Part shown: positions 21,000-34,835 of the stretch, one piece after another | Position numbering within the stretch: position 1 is the stretch's first letter | How the letters are laid out: every line of letters starts with the position of its first letter | From: Stutzerimonas kunmingensis | Lineage (GTDB): Bacteria > Pseudomonadota > Gammaproteobacteria > Pseudomonadales > Pseudomonadaceae | Direction: 5' to 3' | Assembly: GCF_002929225.1 (NCBI RefSeq) | Contig: NZ_PISM01000020.1 | Location: 1-64,000 of the forward strand | DNA: 64,000 nt | The notes under the pieces: generated by a model | Seen by the model: the letters and a program-made list of their open reading frames with translations, nothing else | Database searches by the model: none | What the model was told of the DNA's origin: nothing | Made by a program: the position numbers and the translations under genes

Positions 21000-22895
21000 G
21001 TGGTGGACTTCCCTTCCCGTTTTGACGTGATCGTTATCGGCGGCGGCCATGCCGGCACCGAGGCTGCGCTTGCAGCGGCACGCATGGGCGTGAAGACCCT
21101 GCTGCTCAGCCACAATGTGGAAACCCTTGGCCAGATGAGCTGCAACCCGGCCATCGGTGGCATCGGCAAGAGTCATCTGGTCAAGGAAATCGATGCGTTG
21201 GGTGGGGCCATGGCGATGGCCACCGACAAGGGAGGCATCCAGTTTCGCGTGCTCAACAGCCGCAAGGGGCCAGCCGTTCGAGCCACCCGAGCGCAAGCTG
21301 ACCGCGTGCTCTACAAAGCTGCTATTCGTGACACTCTAGAAAACCAGCCGAACCTGTGGATATTTCAACAGGCGGCGGACGACCTCATCGTCGAGCAGGA
21401 TCAGGTCCGGGGTGTCGTGACCCAGATGGGTCTGCGTTTCCTCGCGGATTCCGTGGTGCTGACCACCGGGACCTTCCTCGGTGGACTTATCCACATTGGC
21501 CTGCAGAACTACTCAGGCGGGCGCGCAGGCGATCCGCCTTCGATCGCCCTGGCTCACCGGCTGCGCGAGTTGCCGCTGCGCGTCGGTCGGCTGAAGACCG
21601 GTACGCCGCCACGTATCGATGGTCGTTCGGTGGATTTTTCTCTTATGACCGAGCAACCGGGCGACACACCGCTGCCGGTGATGTCGTTCATGGGCAATCG
21701 TGAGCAGCACCCGCCGCAGGTCAGCTGCTGGATCACTCACACCAACGCGCGAACGCACGAAATCATTGCCGCCAACCTCGATCGTTCGCCGATGTATTCC
21801 GGCGTGATCGAAGGCGTGGGGCCGCGCTACTGCCCGTCGATCGAAGACAAGATCCATCGTTTTGCCGACAAGGACAGCCATCAGGTCTTCCTTGAGCCCG
21901 AAGGCCTGACCACTCATGAGCTGTATCCCAACGGCATCTCCACCTCGTTGCCGTTCGATGTGCAGCTGCAGATCGTGCAAAGCATCCGTGGCATGGAGAA
22001 CGCCCACATCGTGCGGCCGGGCTATGCCATCGAGTACGACTACTTCGACCCGCGCGATCTCAAGTACAGCCTGGAGACCAAGGTGATCGGCGGGCTGTTC
22101 TTCGCCGGCCAGATCAATGGCACCACCGGTTACGAAGAAGCTGGTGCCCAGGGACTGCTCGCCGGAGCCAACGCTGCGCTGCGGGCGCAGGGCAAGGACA
22201 GCTGGTGTCCGCGCCGCGATGAGGCCTACCTAGGCGTGCTGGTCGATGACCTGATCACCCTCGGTACCCAGGAGCCCTATCGGATGTTCACCTCGCGTGC
22301 CGAATACCGGCTGATCCTGCGTGAGGACAATGCCGATCTTCGTCTGACCGAGAAGGGCCGCGAACTGGGTCTGGTGGACGATGCCCGCTGGGCTGCGTTC
22401 TGCGCCAAGCGCGAAGGTATCGAGCTCGAGGAGCAGCGCCTGAAGAGTTGCTGGGTTCGTCCCGGCACACCACAGGGCGATGCCATCGCCGAGCGTTTCG
22501 GCAGCCCGCTGGCTCGCGAGTACAACCTGCTCAATCTGCTGGCCCGTCCGGAAATCGATTACCAGAGCCTGATCGAACTGACCGGTGACGGTGCGCAGGA
22601 TCCTCAGGTCGCCGAGCAGGTCGAGATCAAGACCAAGTACGCCGGCTACATCGAACGGCAGCAGGACGAGATCGAACGACTGCGTGCCAGCGAAAACATC
22701 GCCTTGCCGGAGAATCTCGACTACACGACGATTCCGGGCCTGTCGAAGGAGATTCAGCACAAGCTCGGTCAGGCAAGGCCTGAGACGCTCGGGCAGGCCT
22801 CGCGTATTCCGGGAGTCACTCCCGCTGCGGTGTCGCTGCTGATGATTCATCTGAAGAAGCGCAATGCCGGCCAGCAGCTGGAGCAGAGCGCCTGA
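21000..22895 (+). CDS. mnmG: tRNA uridine-5-carboxymethylaminomethyl modification enzyme MnmG (GidA)
   Basis: A 631-residue FAD protein and partner of MnmE. The N-terminal dinucleotide fold is clear ([21 protein letters not shown]) and the conserved [22 protein letters not shown] block follows. I use the GTG that yields [10 protein letters not shown], as in other pseudomonads. Its stop overlaps rsmG (TGATG), so both are co-translated. A cluster of DnaA boxes lies directly upstream. Confidence 0.98.
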   Translation: MVDFPSRFDVIVIGGGHAGTEAALAAARMGVKTLLLSHNVETLGQMSCNPAIGGIGKSHLVKEIDALGGAMAMATDKGGIQFRVLNSRKGPAVRATRAQADRVLYKAAIRDTLENQPNLWIFQQAADDLIVEQDQVRGVVTQMGLRFLADSVVLTTGTFLGGLIHIGLQNYSGGRAGDPPSIALAHRLRELPLRVGRLKTGTPPRIDGRSVDFSLMTEQPGDTPLPVMSFMGNREQHPPQVSCWITHTNARTHEIIAANLDRSPMYSGVIEGVGPRYCPSIEDKIHRFADKDSHQVFLEPEGLTTHELYPNGISTSLPFDVQLQIVQSIRGMENAHIVRPGYAIEYDYFDPRDLKYSLETKVIGGLFFAGQINGTTGYEEAGAQGLLAGANAALRAQGKDSWCPRRDEAYLGVLVDDLITLGTQEPYRMFTSRAEYRLILREDNADLRLTEKGRELGLVDDARWAAFCAKREGIELEEQRLKSCWVRPGTPQGDAIAERFGSPLAREYNLLNLLARPEIDYQSLIELTGDGAQDPQVAEQVEIKTKYAGYIERQQDEIERLRASENIALPENLDYTTIPGLSKEIQHKLGQARPETLGQASRIPGVTPAAVSLLMIHLKKRNAGQQLEQSA

Positions 22896-23542
22896 TGAGT
22901 CTGGTCAGCGAATCCCATGCCGCCGAACTCGTGCGCGGCGCCCAGGCGCTCGGTGTCGAGCTGAGTGAAGGGCAACAGCAGCAGTTGCTGGCCTACCTGG
23001 CACTGCTGATCAAGTGGAACAAGGCCTACAACCTCACCGCGGTGCGCGATCCCGACGAAATGGTTTCGCGACACCTGCTCGACAGCCTGAGCGTGGTGTC
23101 CTTCGTTGCCGAGTCCGGACAGACCTGGCTGGACGTCGGCAGCGGTGGTGGCATGCCTGGCGTGCCGCTGGCGATCATGTTTCCTGATCGCAGCTTCACG
23201 CTGCTGGACTCCAATGGGAAAAAAACGCGATTCCTGACGCAGGTGAAGCTGGAGCTGAAACTGGCCAACCTCGAAGTCGTGCACAGCCGCGTCGAGCAGT
23301 TCCAGCCGGCGGAAGCCTTCGGCGGCATCACCTCGCGCGCCTTCAGTTCCCTTGAGGACTTCGCCAGCTGGACGCGGCATCTGGGCAATACCCAGACGCG
23401 CTGGTTGGCGATGAAGGGCGTGCAGCCGGACGACGAACTGCAACGGCTGCCCGCCGACTTCCGCCTCGATGCCTGTCACGTACTCAAGGTTCCCGGTTGC
23501 CAAGGCCAGCGCCATCTGCTGATACTGCGCCGCACTTCATGA
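22895..23542 (+). CDS. rsmG: 16S rRNA (guanine527-N7)-methyltransferase RsmG
   Basis: A 215-residue SAM-dependent methyltransferase with the glycine-rich binding loop [17 protein letters not shown] and the conserved [21 protein letters not shown] block. It methylates N7 of G527 in 16S rRNA. Start ATG overlaps the mnmG stop by one base. It is followed by parA after 18 bp. Confidence 0.98.
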   Translation: MSLVSESHAAELVRGAQALGVELSEGQQQQLLAYLALLIKWNKAYNLTAVRDPDEMVSRHLLDSLSVVSFVAESGQTWLDVGSGGGMPGVPLAIMFPDRSFTLLDSNGKKTRFLTQVKLELKLANLEVVHSRVEQFQPAEAFGGITSRAFSSLEDFASWTRHLGNTQTRWLAMKGVQPDDELQRLPADFRLDACHVLKVPGCQGQRHLLILRRTS

Positions 23543-23560
23543 CCCGGACAGACACTGACC

Positions 23561-24349
23561 ATGGCTAAAGTTTTCGCCATTGCCAACCAGAAGGGCGGTG
23601 TCGCAAAGACCACCACCTGCATCAACCTTGCGGCTTCGCTGGTTGCCACGCGCCGTCGCGTGCTGCTGATCGATCTCGACCCCCAGGGCAACGCCACCAC
23701 TGGTAGCGGTGTGGACAAGCTCGGACTGGAGTACTCGATCTACGACGTACTGATCGGCGAATGCAGCCTGGTGGATGCCATGCAGTTCTCCGAGCACGGC
23801 GGCTATCAGTTGCTGCCGGCCAATCGCGACCTGACCGCGGCGGAAGTGGCCCTGCTGAATCTGCCGGCCAAGGAAAAACGCCTGCGTGAAGCACTGGCAC
23901 CGGTGCGGGAGAACTACGACTACATCCTCATCGATTGCCCGCCGTCGCTGTCGATGCTGACCATCAACGCGCTGGCTGCGTCGGACGGCGTCATCATTCC
24001 CATGCAGTGCGAGTATTACGCGCTCGAAGGGCTTACCGATCTGGTCAATTCGATCCAGCGTATCGGCCAGGCGCTCAACCCCAGCCTGAAGATCGAAGGC
24101 CTGCTGCGCACCATGTACGACCCGCGCAGCAGTCTGACCAACGATGTATCCGAACAGCTCAAGGCGCATTTCGGCGACAAACTCTACGACACCGTTATCC
24201 CGCGCAACGTCCGGCTCGCCGAGGCCCCCAGCCACGGCATGCCGGCGCTGGTCTACGACAAGCAATCCAAGGGCGCTCTGGCCTATCTGGCCCTGGCCGG
24301 TGAACTGTCGCGACGCCAGCGCCAGTCGGCGCGTGGCGCCCCCGCATAA
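23561..24349 (+). CDS. parA: Chromosome-partitioning ATPase ParA (Soj)
   Basis: A 262-residue deviant Walker ATPase: NQKGGVAKTTTCINLAASL near the N terminus, and later YDYILIDCPPSLSML. ParA dimers bind DNA non-specifically and pull ParB-parS complexes apart. Full length for the chromosomal type. It lies between rsmG and parB, the usual place near oriC. Confidence 0.98.
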   Translation: MAKVFAIANQKGGVAKTTTCINLAASLVATRRRVLLIDLDPQGNATTGSGVDKLGLEYSIYDVLIGECSLVDAMQFSEHGGYQLLPANRDLTAAEVALLNLPAKEKRLREALAPVRENYDYILIDCPPSLSMLTINALAASDGVIIPMQCEYYALEGLTDLVNSIQRIGQALNPSLKIEGLLRTMYDPRSSLTNDVSEQLKAHFGDKLYDTVIPRNVRLAEAPSHGMPALVYDKQSKGALAYLALAGELSRRQRQSARGAPA

Positions 24350-24358
24350 GGACTACTC

Positions 24359-25231
24359 ATGGCGACCAAGAAAAGAGGCCTAGGCCGTGGACTCGACGCC
24401 CTGCTCGGCGGCGCCAGCGTTTCGGCAATGCAGGAAGAGGCTGCGAAGGTCGATACCCGTGAACTCCAGCACCTGCCACTGGACCTGATCCAGCGCGGCA
24501 AGTACCAGCCGCGCCGCGACATGGATCCGCAGGCCCTGGAGGAGCTGGCCCAGTCGATCAAGAACCACGGCGTGATGCAGCCGATCGTGGTGCGTCCCGT
24601 CAGCGGTGGCCGTTTCGAGATCATCGCCGGTGAACGTCGCTGGCGCGCCAGCCAGCAGGCCGGGTTGGAGAAGGTGCCGGCGCTGGTTCGCGAAGTGCCG
24701 GACGAGGCGGCCATTGCCATGGCGCTGATCGAGAACATCCAGCGCGAAGACCTGAATCCGATCGAGGAAGCCGTCGCGCTGCAGCGCTTGCAACAGGAGT
24801 TCCAGCTGACCCAGCAGCAAGTTGCCGACGCGGTAGGCAAGTCGCGTGTCTCGATAAGCAATTTGCTGCGCCTGATTGCGCTGCCGGAAGAGATCAAGAC
24901 GCTGCTGTCACACGGTGACCTGGAGATGGGCCACGCGCGAGCATTGCTAGGTCTGCCGGCGGAACAGCAGGTCGAAGGCGCGCGGCACGTTGTCGCACGT
25001 GGCCTGACCGTGCGCCAGACCGAAGCCCTGGTGCGTCAGTGGTTGAGCAGCAAGGAAACACCGAAAGCCGAAGTCAAGGTCGACCCGGACATCAGCCGTC
25101 TGGAGCAGCGCCTGGCGGAACGCTTGGGCTCTCCGGTGCAGATCAAGCACGGACAGAGGGGCAAAGGGCAGCTGGTGATCCGCTACAGTTCGCTGGATGA
25201 ACTGCAGGGTGTATTGGCCCACATCCGCTGA
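24359..25231 (+). CDS. parB: Chromosome-partitioning protein ParB (Spo0J)
   Basis: A 290-residue CTPase and parS-binding protein. It starts MATKKRGLGRGLDALLGG, has the CTP-binding GERRWRASQQAGL motif, the ENIQREDLNPIEEA block and an HTH (LTQQQVADAVGKSRVSISNLLRL). It follows parA by 9 bp. Its likely targets in this window are the two parS sites inside recF. Confidence 0.98.
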   Translation: MATKKRGLGRGLDALLGGASVSAMQEEAAKVDTRELQHLPLDLIQRGKYQPRRDMDPQALEELAQSIKNHGVMQPIVVRPVSGGRFEIIAGERRWRASQQAGLEKVPALVREVPDEAAIAMALIENIQREDLNPIEEAVALQRLQQEFQLTQQQVADAVGKSRVSISNLLRLIALPEEIKTLLSHGDLEMGHARALLGLPAEQQVEGARHVVARGLTVRQTEALVRQWLSSKETPKAEVKVDPDISRLEQRLAERLGSPVQIKHGQRGKGQLVIRYSSLDELQGVLAHIR

Positions 25232-25274
25232 TACAAATTGTTTGTAGTGCCGGTCGGAAAATACTACCGGAGAG

Positions 25275-25303
25275 TTGAACCCTGGCTGGCCTGCTCCTAT
25301 ACT
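25275..25303 (+). promoter_or_regulatory. Sigma-70 promoter for the atp operon
   Basis: TTGAAC (25275-25280) and TATACT (25298-25303) are separated by 17 bp. It lies 62 bp before the atpI start codon and is the best promoter between parB and atpI. Confidence 0.75.
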
Positions 25304-25364
25304 CGCCGCGCTTTTTTGACTGCGGACAATTATTTACGCGGCCTGCTACAGCGATGGAATTCAG

Positions 25365-26632
<1,268 letters not shown>

Positions 26633-26674
26633 AAACCGCTAACGCTTTAACCGAAAAACCTTAACCCCCCTTAG

Positions 26675-26917
<243 letters not shown>

Positions 26918-27009
26918 TCACTTTCCGGTTTGAGATGGGGTTCGCCGGTCGAGCCCCGTCGCCGTGGAATGACTCCCGCGTTGAACGAGATAGCACGAGG
27001 TAAATCGCT

Positions 27010-27480
27010 GTGAACATTAACTTGACGCTGTTCGGTCAAACGCTCGCCTTCGCTATCTTCGTCTGGTTCTGCATGAAGCTCGTCTGGCCGCCAATCACGG
27101 CAGCCATGGCAGCGCGCCAGAAGAAGATCGCTGAAGGACTGGATGCGGCAGGCCGTGCGCAGCAAGACCTGAAACTGGCTCAGGACAAGGTGTCCAACAC
27201 CCTCCGCGAGACCAAGGAGCAGGCAGCCCAGATCATCGAGCAGGCGAACAAGCACGCCAATGCGATCATCGAGGAAGCCAAGCAGCAGGCACGTGTCGAA
27301 GGCGAGCGACTGGTCGCCGGCGCCCGCGCCGAGATCGAACAGGAAGTGAACCGTGCCAGGGACCAACTGCGCAATCAGGTAGCGGCTCTTGCCGTCGCCG
27401 GTGCGGAGAAGATCCTGGAGTCCCAGGTGGACGCCAAGGTGCACAACGAGCTGGTCGAAAAACTGGCCTCCCAACTCTAA
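27010..27480 (+). CDS. atpF: ATP synthase F0 subunit b
   Basis: A 156-residue stator protein: one N-terminal membrane helix ([22 protein letters not shown]) followed by a long charged coiled coil. It starts with GTG, preceded by GAGG. It links F0 subunit a to the delta subunit on F1. About 90 bp separate it from atpE. Confidence 0.97.
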   Translation: MNINLTLFGQTLAFAIFVWFCMKLVWPPITAAMAARQKKIAEGLDAAGRAQQDLKLAQDKVSNTLRETKEQAAQIIEQANKHANAIIEEAKQQARVEGERLVAGARAEIEQEVNRARDQLRNQVAALAVAGAEKILESQVDAKVHNELVEKLASQL

Positions 27481-27492
27481 GCGAGGCAAGCG

Positions 27493-28029
27493 ATGATCAA
27501 TACCCAGACGCTTGCTCGGCCTTACGCGAAAGCCGCTTTCGAGTTTGCCAGCGCCGCAGGGACGACCGAGTCCTGGTCGAAAATGCTGAACCTGGCCGCC
27601 ATCGCTGTTGAAGTCCCAGAAGTCGCAGCGTTGCTGAACGACCCCCGCCTGACCAGCGAAAGCAAGGTCCAGGGGCTGGTGCGTCTACTCGGTGACGACG
27701 CCGACGAAGCTTTCCGCAACTACGTCCAGACCCTTGGCGAGAACGATCGCCTGTCGGTACTGCCGACCGTGTGGGAGCTGTACGAGGACATCAAGGCGCA
27801 AGCCGAGAAAACGCTCGAGGCAGAAGTTGAAACCGCCTTCGAGCTCAGCAACGAGCAACTCCAAACTTTGGCTGCCGCCCTGTCGAAGCGGCTAGATCGC
27901 ACCGTCAACCTCCAGCAGGCTGTGAATCCTGCGCTGATCGGCGGCGTGTTGATTCGCGCCGGTGATGTGGTTGTCGACGGTTCGGTCCGCGGCAAACTGA
28001 GCCAGTTGGCCGAATCGTTGAAATCCTGA
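27493..28029 (+). CDS. atpH: ATP synthase F1 subunit delta
   Basis: A 178-residue stator subunit starting MINTQTLARPYAKAAFEFA and ending with the conserved NPALIGGVLIRAGDVVVDGSVRGKL block. It sits between atpF (12 bp upstream) and atpA (15 bp downstream), the standard order. Confidence 0.98.
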   Translation: MINTQTLARPYAKAAFEFASAAGTTESWSKMLNLAAIAVEVPEVAALLNDPRLTSESKVQGLVRLLGDDADEAFRNYVQTLGENDRLSVLPTVWELYEDIKAQAEKTLEAEVETAFELSNEQLQTLAAALSKRLDRTVNLQQAVNPALIGGVLIRAGDVVVDGSVRGKLSQLAESLKS

Positions 28030-28044
28030 TTTGAGGGTCATGGC

Positions 28045-29589
28045 ATGCAGCAACTGAATCCTTCCGAGATTAGTGAAATCATCAAGCAGCGCATCGAGAA
28101 ATCGAATGTCGCTGCTCAAGCCCGTAATGAGGGCACCGTCGTCAGCGTTTCTGACGGTATCGTACGTATCTACGGTCTGGCCGACGTCATGTACGGCGAG
28201 ATGATCGAGTTCCCTGGCGGCATCTTTGGTATGGCACTGAACCTGGAGCAGGACTCCGTAGGTGCCGTGGTTCTGGGTAACTACCTGGGCCTGACCGAAG
28301 GCATGAGCGCCAAGTGCACCGGCCGCATCCTTGAAGTTCCGGTTGGTCCGGAACTGCTGGGTCGCGTAGTCGACGCACTGGGTAACCCGATTGATGGCAA
28401 AGGCCCGATCAACGCTCAGGCAACTGACGCGGTCGAGAAGGTTGCGCCGGGCGTGATCTGGCGTAAGTCCGTCGACCAGCCGGTGCAGACCGGTTACAAG
28501 TCGGTCGACGCCATGATCCCGGTAGGCCGTGGCCAGCGTGAGCTGATCATCGGCGACCGTCAGATCGGCAAGACCGCCCTGGCCATCGACGCCATCATCA
28601 ACCAGAAGAACAGCGGCATCCGCTGCGTTTACGTTGCCATTGGTCAGAAGCAGTCGACCATCGCCAACGTGGTTCGCAAGCTGGAAGAGCACGGCGCACT
28701 GCACAACACCATCGTTGTCGCTGCGTCCGCCTCCGAATCCGCTGCCCTGCAGTACCTGGCGCCTTACGCTGGTTGCACCATGGGCGAGTACTTCCGCGAC
28801 CGCGGTGAAGACGCGCTGATCGTGTATGACGATCTGTCCAAGCAGGCTGTGGCGTACCGCCAGATCTCCCTGCTGCTGCGTCGTCCGCCGGGACGTGAAG
28901 CCTACCCGGGCGACGTGTTCTATCTCCACAGCCGTCTGCTGGAGCGTGCGTCGCGCGTTTCCGAAGAGTATGTCGAGAAGTTCACCAACGGTGCCGTAAC
29001 TGGCAAGACCGGCTCGCTGACCGCTCTGCCGATCATCGAAACCCAGGCGGGCGACGTTTCCGCGTTCGTTCCGACCAACGTGATTTCCATCACCGACGGT
29101 CAGATCTTCCTGGAATCGGCCATGTTCAACGCAGGTATCCGTCCGGCCGTCAACGCCGGTATCTCGGTATCCCGTGTTGGTGGTGCTGCTCAGACCAAGA
29201 TCGTCAAGAAGCTGTCCGGTGGTATCCGTACCGCTCTGGCTCAGTACCGTGAACTGGCTGCGTTCGCGCAGTTCGCTTCCGACCTCGACGAAGCGACCCG
29301 CAAGCAGCTGGAGCATGGTCAGCGCGTTACCGAGCTGATGAAGCAGAAGCAGTACGCGCCGATGTCCATCGCCGACATGTCCCTGTCCCTGTACGCCGCC
29401 GAGCGCGGTTTCCTGACGGACGTGGAAGTGGCCAAGGTTGGCGCCTTCGAGCAGGCCCTGATCGCCTTCTTCAACCGCGAGTTCGCCGATCTGATGGCGA
29501 AGATCAACGTGAAGGGTGACTTCAATGACGAAATCGACGCAGGCCTGAAGGCCGGTATCGAGAAGTTCAAGGCCACTCAAAGCTGGTAA
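28045..29589 (+). CDS. atpA: ATP synthase F1 subunit alpha
   Basis: A 514-residue nucleotide-binding, mostly non-catalytic subunit. Walker A is [12 protein letters not shown] and the alpha-type [17 protein letters not shown] segment is present. Full length. Large minus-strand open frames across it are codon-bias shadows. Confidence 0.99.
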   Translation: MQQLNPSEISEIIKQRIEKSNVAAQARNEGTVVSVSDGIVRIYGLADVMYGEMIEFPGGIFGMALNLEQDSVGAVVLGNYLGLTEGMSAKCTGRILEVPVGPELLGRVVDALGNPIDGKGPINAQATDAVEKVAPGVIWRKSVDQPVQTGYKSVDAMIPVGRGQRELIIGDRQIGKTALAIDAIINQKNSGIRCVYVAIGQKQSTIANVVRKLEEHGALHNTIVVAASASESAALQYLAPYAGCTMGEYFRDRGEDALIVYDDLSKQAVAYRQISLLLRRPPGREAYPGDVFYLHSRLLERASRVSEEYVEKFTNGAVTGKTGSLTALPIIETQAGDVSAFVPTNVISITDGQIFLESAMFNAGIRPAVNAGISVSRVGGAAQTKIVKKLSGGIRTALAQYRELAAFAQFASDLDEATRKQLEHGQRVTELMKQKQYAPMSIADMSLSLYAAERGFLTDVEVAKVGAFEQALIAFFNREFADLMAKINVKGDFNDEIDAGLKAGIEKFKATQSW

Positions 29590-29595
29590 GCCGCA

Positions 29596-29617
29596 GCGGG
29601 AGCCGTGAGGCTCCCGC
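29596..29617 (+). other. Intercistronic hairpin between atpA and atpG
   Basis: A perfect 9-bp stem GCGGGAGCC/GGCTCCCGC with a GTGA loop lies in the 50-bp gap. There is no T run, so it is more likely an mRNA-processing or stability element than a terminator. Confidence 0.65.
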
Positions 29618-29639
29618 CTGCTAACCCGATAGGTGTCAA

Positions 29640-30506
29640 ATGGCAGGCGCAAAAGAGATTCGCAGCAAGATTGCGAGCATCAAAAGCACGCAGAAGATCA
29701 CCAGCGCCATGGAAAAGGTGGCGGTCAGCAAGATGCGCAAGGCACAGATGCGCATGGCTGCCAGCCGCCCTTATGCGGAGCGGATCCGGCAGGTAATCGG
29801 CCATCTGGCCTTTGCCAACCCGGAATACCGTCATCCGTTCATGGTAGAGCGTCCGGTCAAGCGTGTCGGCTACATCGTCGTGTCGACCGATCGTGGTCTT
29901 TGCGGTGGCCTGAACATCAACCTGTTCAAGGTCCTGATCAAGAACATGAAGGAGTGGCACGATCAGAAGGTCGAAGTCGACCTCTGCGTGATCGGCAACA
30001 AAGGCGCGAGCTTCTTCCGCAGCTTCGGCGGCAACGTCGTCGCAGCGATTGGCAACCTCGGCGAAGAGCCATCGATCAATGATCTGATCGGCAGCGTCAA
30101 GGTCATGCTGGACGGCTTCCACAATGGCCGTATCGATCGCTTGTACCTGGTATCCAACAAGTTCATCAACACCATGACCCAGAAGCCCACGGTCGACCAA
30201 CTGCTGCCGCTGGCCGCAGACGAGAACGCCGAGCCGGTCAAGAAAGGTCAGTGGGACTACCTCTACGAGCCGGACGCCCAGCAGCTGCTGGATGCTCTGC
30301 TGGTACGGTTCATCGAGTCCCAGGCCTATCAGGCGGTGGTTGAGAACGGCGCAGCCGAACAGGCCGCGCGGATGATTGCCATGAAGAACGCAACCGACAA
30401 CGCCGGTGAGCTGATCGGCGACCTGCAACTGGTCTACAACAAGGCCCGTCAGGCTGCGATCACTCAGGAAATTTCGGAAATCGTCGGCGGCGCTGCCGCG
30501 GTTTAA
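29640..30506 (+). CDS. atpG: ATP synthase F1 subunit gamma
   Basis: A 288-residue central-stalk subunit with the conserved ends [20 protein letters not shown] and [21 protein letters not shown]. It turns inside the alpha-beta ring. Full length; between atpA and atpD. Confidence 0.99.
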   Translation: MAGAKEIRSKIASIKSTQKITSAMEKVAVSKMRKAQMRMAASRPYAERIRQVIGHLAFANPEYRHPFMVERPVKRVGYIVVSTDRGLCGGLNINLFKVLIKNMKEWHDQKVEVDLCVIGNKGASFFRSFGGNVVAAIGNLGEEPSINDLIGSVKVMLDGFHNGRIDRLYLVSNKFINTMTQKPTVDQLLPLAADENAEPVKKGQWDYLYEPDAQQLLDALLVRFIESQAYQAVVENGAAEQAARMIAMKNATDNAGELIGDLQLVYNKARQAAITQEISEIVGGAAAV

Positions 30507-31913
<1,407 letters not shown>

Positions 31914-31940
31914 CTGGCGCGCCCGTTCGCGGGCGCCAAC

Positions 31941-31970
31941 CAGCCTGACCGGCAGCTGCTGGTCAGGCTG
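31941..31970 (+). other. Intercistronic hairpin between atpD and atpC
   Basis: A perfect 10-bp stem CAGCCTGACC/GGTCAGGCTG with a 10-nt loop ends 17 bp before the atpC start. A GC-rich hairpin lies just before it. Neither has a T run. It could lower epsilon-subunit synthesis or protect the upstream mRNA. Confidence 0.65.
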
Positions 31971-31987
31971 ATTACCGAGGCATGAAC

Positions 31988-32416
31988 ATGGCTATGACAG
32001 TGCATTGCGACATCGTCAGTGCGGAAGAAGAGCTGTTCTCGGGGCTGGTGGAAATGGTCGTCGCCCACGGCAACCTGGGTGACATCGGCGTTCTGCCGGG
32101 TCACGCGCCGCTGCTGACTGATCTCAAGCCGGGTCCGGTTCGAGTGATCAAGCAGGGTGGTGACGAGGAGATCTTCTACATCTCCGGCGGCTTCATCGAA
32201 GTGCAGCCGAACATGGTGAAGGTTCTCGCCGATACCGCTACGCGCGCCAAGGACATCGACGAAGCTGCCGCTCAGGCTGCCGTCAAAGCTGCCGAGAAGG
32301 CCCTGCACGAGAAGGGCGCGGAGTTCGATTACGGCTCCGCCGCCGCTCGCCTGGCCGAGGCCGCAGCCCAGCTGCGAACCATCGAGGCAATGCGCAAGAA
32401 GTACGGCCGACACTGA
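31988..32416 (+). CDS. atpC: ATP synthase F1 subunit epsilon
   Basis: A 142-residue subunit that links the rotor to F1 and can inhibit hydrolysis. It starts [21 protein letters not shown] chose this ATG because GAGG lies 7 bp before it; the ATG two codons earlier is only one base from that site. The C-terminal helices ([20 protein letters not shown]) are complete. Confidence 0.96.
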   Translation: MAMTVHCDIVSAEEELFSGLVEMVVAHGNLGDIGVLPGHAPLLTDLKPGPVRVIKQGGDEEIFYISGGFIEVQPNMVKVLADTATRAKDIDEAAAQAAVKAAEKALHEKGAEFDYGSAAARLAEAAAQLRTIEAMRKKYGRH

Positions 32417-32444
32417 TCGGCAAGCGACTTCATCGCGCACGAGT

Positions 32445-32470
32445 AAAAGGGTAGCCTTGGCTACCCTTTT
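32445..32470 (+). terminator. atp operon terminator
   Basis: AAAAGGGTAGCC/GGCTACCCTTTT forms a 10-12 bp stem with a short loop, followed by TCTTTTTC. It lies 28 bp after the atpC stop and should end the atp transcript. Confidence 0.92.
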
Positions 32471-32558
32471 TCTTTTTCTGCCATTTGTCGGCGCTGATAC
32501 CAGCTGCACTCTTATGTACGGGTGAGCTGACGGGCCGATACCGCTCAGGAATCGCTTC

Positions 32559-33920
32559 ATGTCTCTCGATATCGTCATTCTCGCCGCTGGCCAGGGCACG
32601 CGCATGCGTTCGGCGCTGCCCAAGGTTCTGCATCCGGTCGCCGGAAAATCCATGCTCGGGCACGTGATCGACACCGCGCGTGCATTGCAGCCGAAAAGCA
32701 TCCAGGTGGTTATTGGCCACGGTGCCGAGCAGGTGCGCCAGCGACTGGCCGGCGATGATCTCGCCTTCGTCGTTCAGGCCGAGCAGCTGGGAACCGGCCA
32801 TGCTGTAGCCCAGGCGTTGCCGAATCTGTCGGCCGAGCGCGTGCTGATCCTTTACGGTGACGTACCACTGATCGAAGCCGACACCCTGCAGCGGCTGTTG
32901 CAGAAGGTCGGGCCGGAGCAACTCGCGCTGCTGACGGTGAAGCTTGACGACCCAACCGGCTATGGACGCATCGTCCGCGACGCACGCGGCGAAGTGCGGG
33001 CTATCGTCGAGCACAAGGATGCCAGCGACGAGCAGAAGGCGATCCGCGAGGGCAATACCGGGATTCTCGCCGTACCGGGCAGCCGTATCGGCGAATGGCT
33101 GGGTCGCCTGTCCAACAGCAATGCCCAGGGCGAGTACTACCTGACTGACGTCATCGCCATGGCTGTGGCCGACGGTCTGCGCGTGGCCACCGAGCAGCCG
33201 CTGGACGCCATGGAAGTGCAAGGCGCCAACGACCGTATCCAGCTGGCCGAGCTGGAACGCCATTACCAGCAGCGTGCCGCTCGTCGTTTGATGGCCCTGG
33301 GCGTGACGCTGCGCGACCCGGCACGTTTCGATCTGCGTGGTGAGGTGGAGGTCGGGCGAGACGTGCTGATCGACGTGAATGTGGTGCTCGAAGGCACGGT
33401 GGTCATCGAAGACGACGTGCAGATCGGACCGAACTGCGTGATCAAGGACAGCACCCTGCGCCGAGGCGCGGTGGTCAAGGCCAACTCTCACCTCGAGGGA
33501 GCGGTGGTCGGCGAAGGCGCCGATTGTGGTCCGTTCGCTCGCCTGCGTCCAGGCAGCGTGCTTGGCGCCAAGGCGCATGTCGGCAACTTCGTCGAGCTGA
33601 AGAACGCGACCCTCGGCGATGGCGCCAAGGCCGGGCATCTCAGCTACCTCGGTGACGCCGAGATCGGCGCGCGGACCAACATCGGTGCCGGTACCATCAC
33701 TTGCAACTACGATGGCGCCAACAAATTCAGGACGGTGATGGGCGAGGACGTTTTCATCGGCTCCAACAGTTCGCTGGTTGCACCGCTGAATCTCGGTGAT
33801 GGCGCAACGACCGGCGCCGGTTCGACGATCACCGAGGACGTGCCGGCCCATACCCTGGGCCTCGGCCGCGGTCGCCAGCGCAATATCGAAGGCTGGCAGC
33901 GACCGAAGAAGCAGTCGTAG
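32559..33920 (+). CDS. glmU: Bifunctional UDP-GlcNAc pyrophosphorylase / GlcN-1-P acetyltransferase
   Basis: A 453-residue two-domain enzyme that makes UDP-GlcNAc for peptidoglycan and LPS. The N-terminal nucleotidyltransferase domain has [23 protein letters not shown]; the C-terminal part is a left-handed beta helix of hexapeptide repeats (for example [17 protein letters not shown], then [16 protein letters not shown]). Full length. It lies between the atp operon and glmR-glmS, as in other pseudomonads. Confidence 0.99.
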   Translation: MSLDIVILAAGQGTRMRSALPKVLHPVAGKSMLGHVIDTARALQPKSIQVVIGHGAEQVRQRLAGDDLAFVVQAEQLGTGHAVAQALPNLSAERVLILYGDVPLIEADTLQRLLQKVGPEQLALLTVKLDDPTGYGRIVRDARGEVRAIVEHKDASDEQKAIREGNTGILAVPGSRIGEWLGRLSNSNAQGEYYLTDVIAMAVADGLRVATEQPLDAMEVQGANDRIQLAELERHYQQRAARRLMALGVTLRDPARFDLRGEVEVGRDVLIDVNVVLEGTVVIEDDVQIGPNCVIKDSTLRRGAVVKANSHLEGAVVGEGADCGPFARLRPGSVLGAKAHVGNFVELKNATLGDGAKAGHLSYLGDAEIGARTNIGAGTITCNYDGANKFRTVMGEDVFIGSNSSLVAPLNLGDGATTGAGSTITEDVPAHTLGLGRGRQRNIEGWQRPKKQS

Positions 33921-34030
33921 ATCCGCGTTTGGCGCGGGATGCCGGCCTGCTCCCCGCTGGCGGTGGGCGACGCCGGATCGCCAGCAGCTTGCAGCTCATA
34001 AGCACTTATGTTTTGATTCGCGCCGTTATC

Positions 34031-34043
34031 TTTCGAATCGAAA
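34031..34043. promoter_or_regulatory. Candidate operator of the DeoR-type regulator
   Basis: TTTCGAATCGAAA is a perfect inverted repeat (6 + 1 + 6) lying 7 bp before the start of the regulator gene. TTTCG/CGAAA half-sites are common in DeoR-family operators, so autoregulation is likely. Confidence 0.55.
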
Positions 34044-34050
34044 CATATCT

Positions 34051-34833
34051 ATGTCGAAGCGCAACACCCCACAACGTCGTCATGCGATCCTCGCCTTGCT
34101 CAACGAGCTCGGCGAGGTCAGTGTGGATGAGCTGTCGCGGCGCTTCGAAACCTCGGAAGTCACCATCCGCAAGGACCTCGCTGCGCTGGAGAAAAATGGC
34201 CTGTTACTGCGCCGCTACGGCGGTGCGGTTCCGCTGCCTCAGGAGCTGATCGGCGACAGCGTGCAGCCCGTTTCGCCCTGGAAGCAGGCGATCGCCCGTG
34301 CTGCGGTTGGCTGCATCCGCGAGCACGCGCGGATCATCATCGACAGCGGCACCACCACGGCGGCGATGATTCCTCAGCTCGGCCACAAGTACGGGCTGGT
34401 GGTGATGACCAATTCGCTGAATGTGGTCAATGCCCTGCGCGAGCTGGAACACGAGCCGGTGCTGCTGATGACTGGCGGCACCTGGGACCCGCATTCGGAG
34501 TCGTTCCAGGGCCAGGTGGCCGAGCAGGTCCTGCGTTCCTACGACTTCGACCAGCTGTTCATCGGCGCCGACGGTATCGATCTGGAGCGCGGCACCACCA
34601 CCTTCAACGAGCTGCTGGGGTTGTCCCGCGTGATGGCCGACGTCGCCCGTGAAGTCATCGTGCTCGCCGAGGCCGACAAGATCGGTCGGCGCATCCCCAA
34701 TCTTGAGCTGCCCTGGAGCAGCGTGCACACCCTGATCACCGATGAGCGCCTCAGCGACGAGGCGCGCAGCAGCATCCTGGCCCGCGGCGTCAAACTGATC
34801 TGCGTGGCCGTCGAAACCAATCTGGAGACCTGA
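34051..34833 (+). CDS. glmR: DeoR-family transcriptional regulator (GlmR type)
   Basis: A 260-residue regulator. The N-terminal HTH ([35 protein letters not shown], shown in parts) is followed by a sugar-phosphate-sensing domain with [13 protein letters not shown] and [10 protein letters not shown]. The start is the ATG at 34051, next to a palindromic site; longer in-frame extensions overlap glmU and are not protein-like. Placed between glmU and glmS, it probably controls amino-sugar genes. The stop is 2 bp before glmS. Confidence 0.85.
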   Translation: MSKRNTPQRRHAILALLNELGEVSVDELSRRFETSEVTIRKDLAALEKNGLLLRRYGGAVPLPQELIGDSVQPVSPWKQAIARAAVGCIREHARIIIDSGTTTAAMIPQLGHKYGLVVMTNSLNVVNALRELEHEPVLLMTGGTWDPHSESFQGQVAEQVLRSYDFDQLFIGADGIDLERGTTTFNELLGLSRVMADVAREVIVLAEADKIGRRIPNLELPWSSVHTLITDERLSDEARSSILARGVKLICVAVETNLET

Positions 34834-34835
34834 GC

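Noticed and set aside
27892..29652. 586-codon open frame opposite atpA
   Set aside because: It is antisense to a complete core gene and its content follows from codon bias; no ribosome site or family match.
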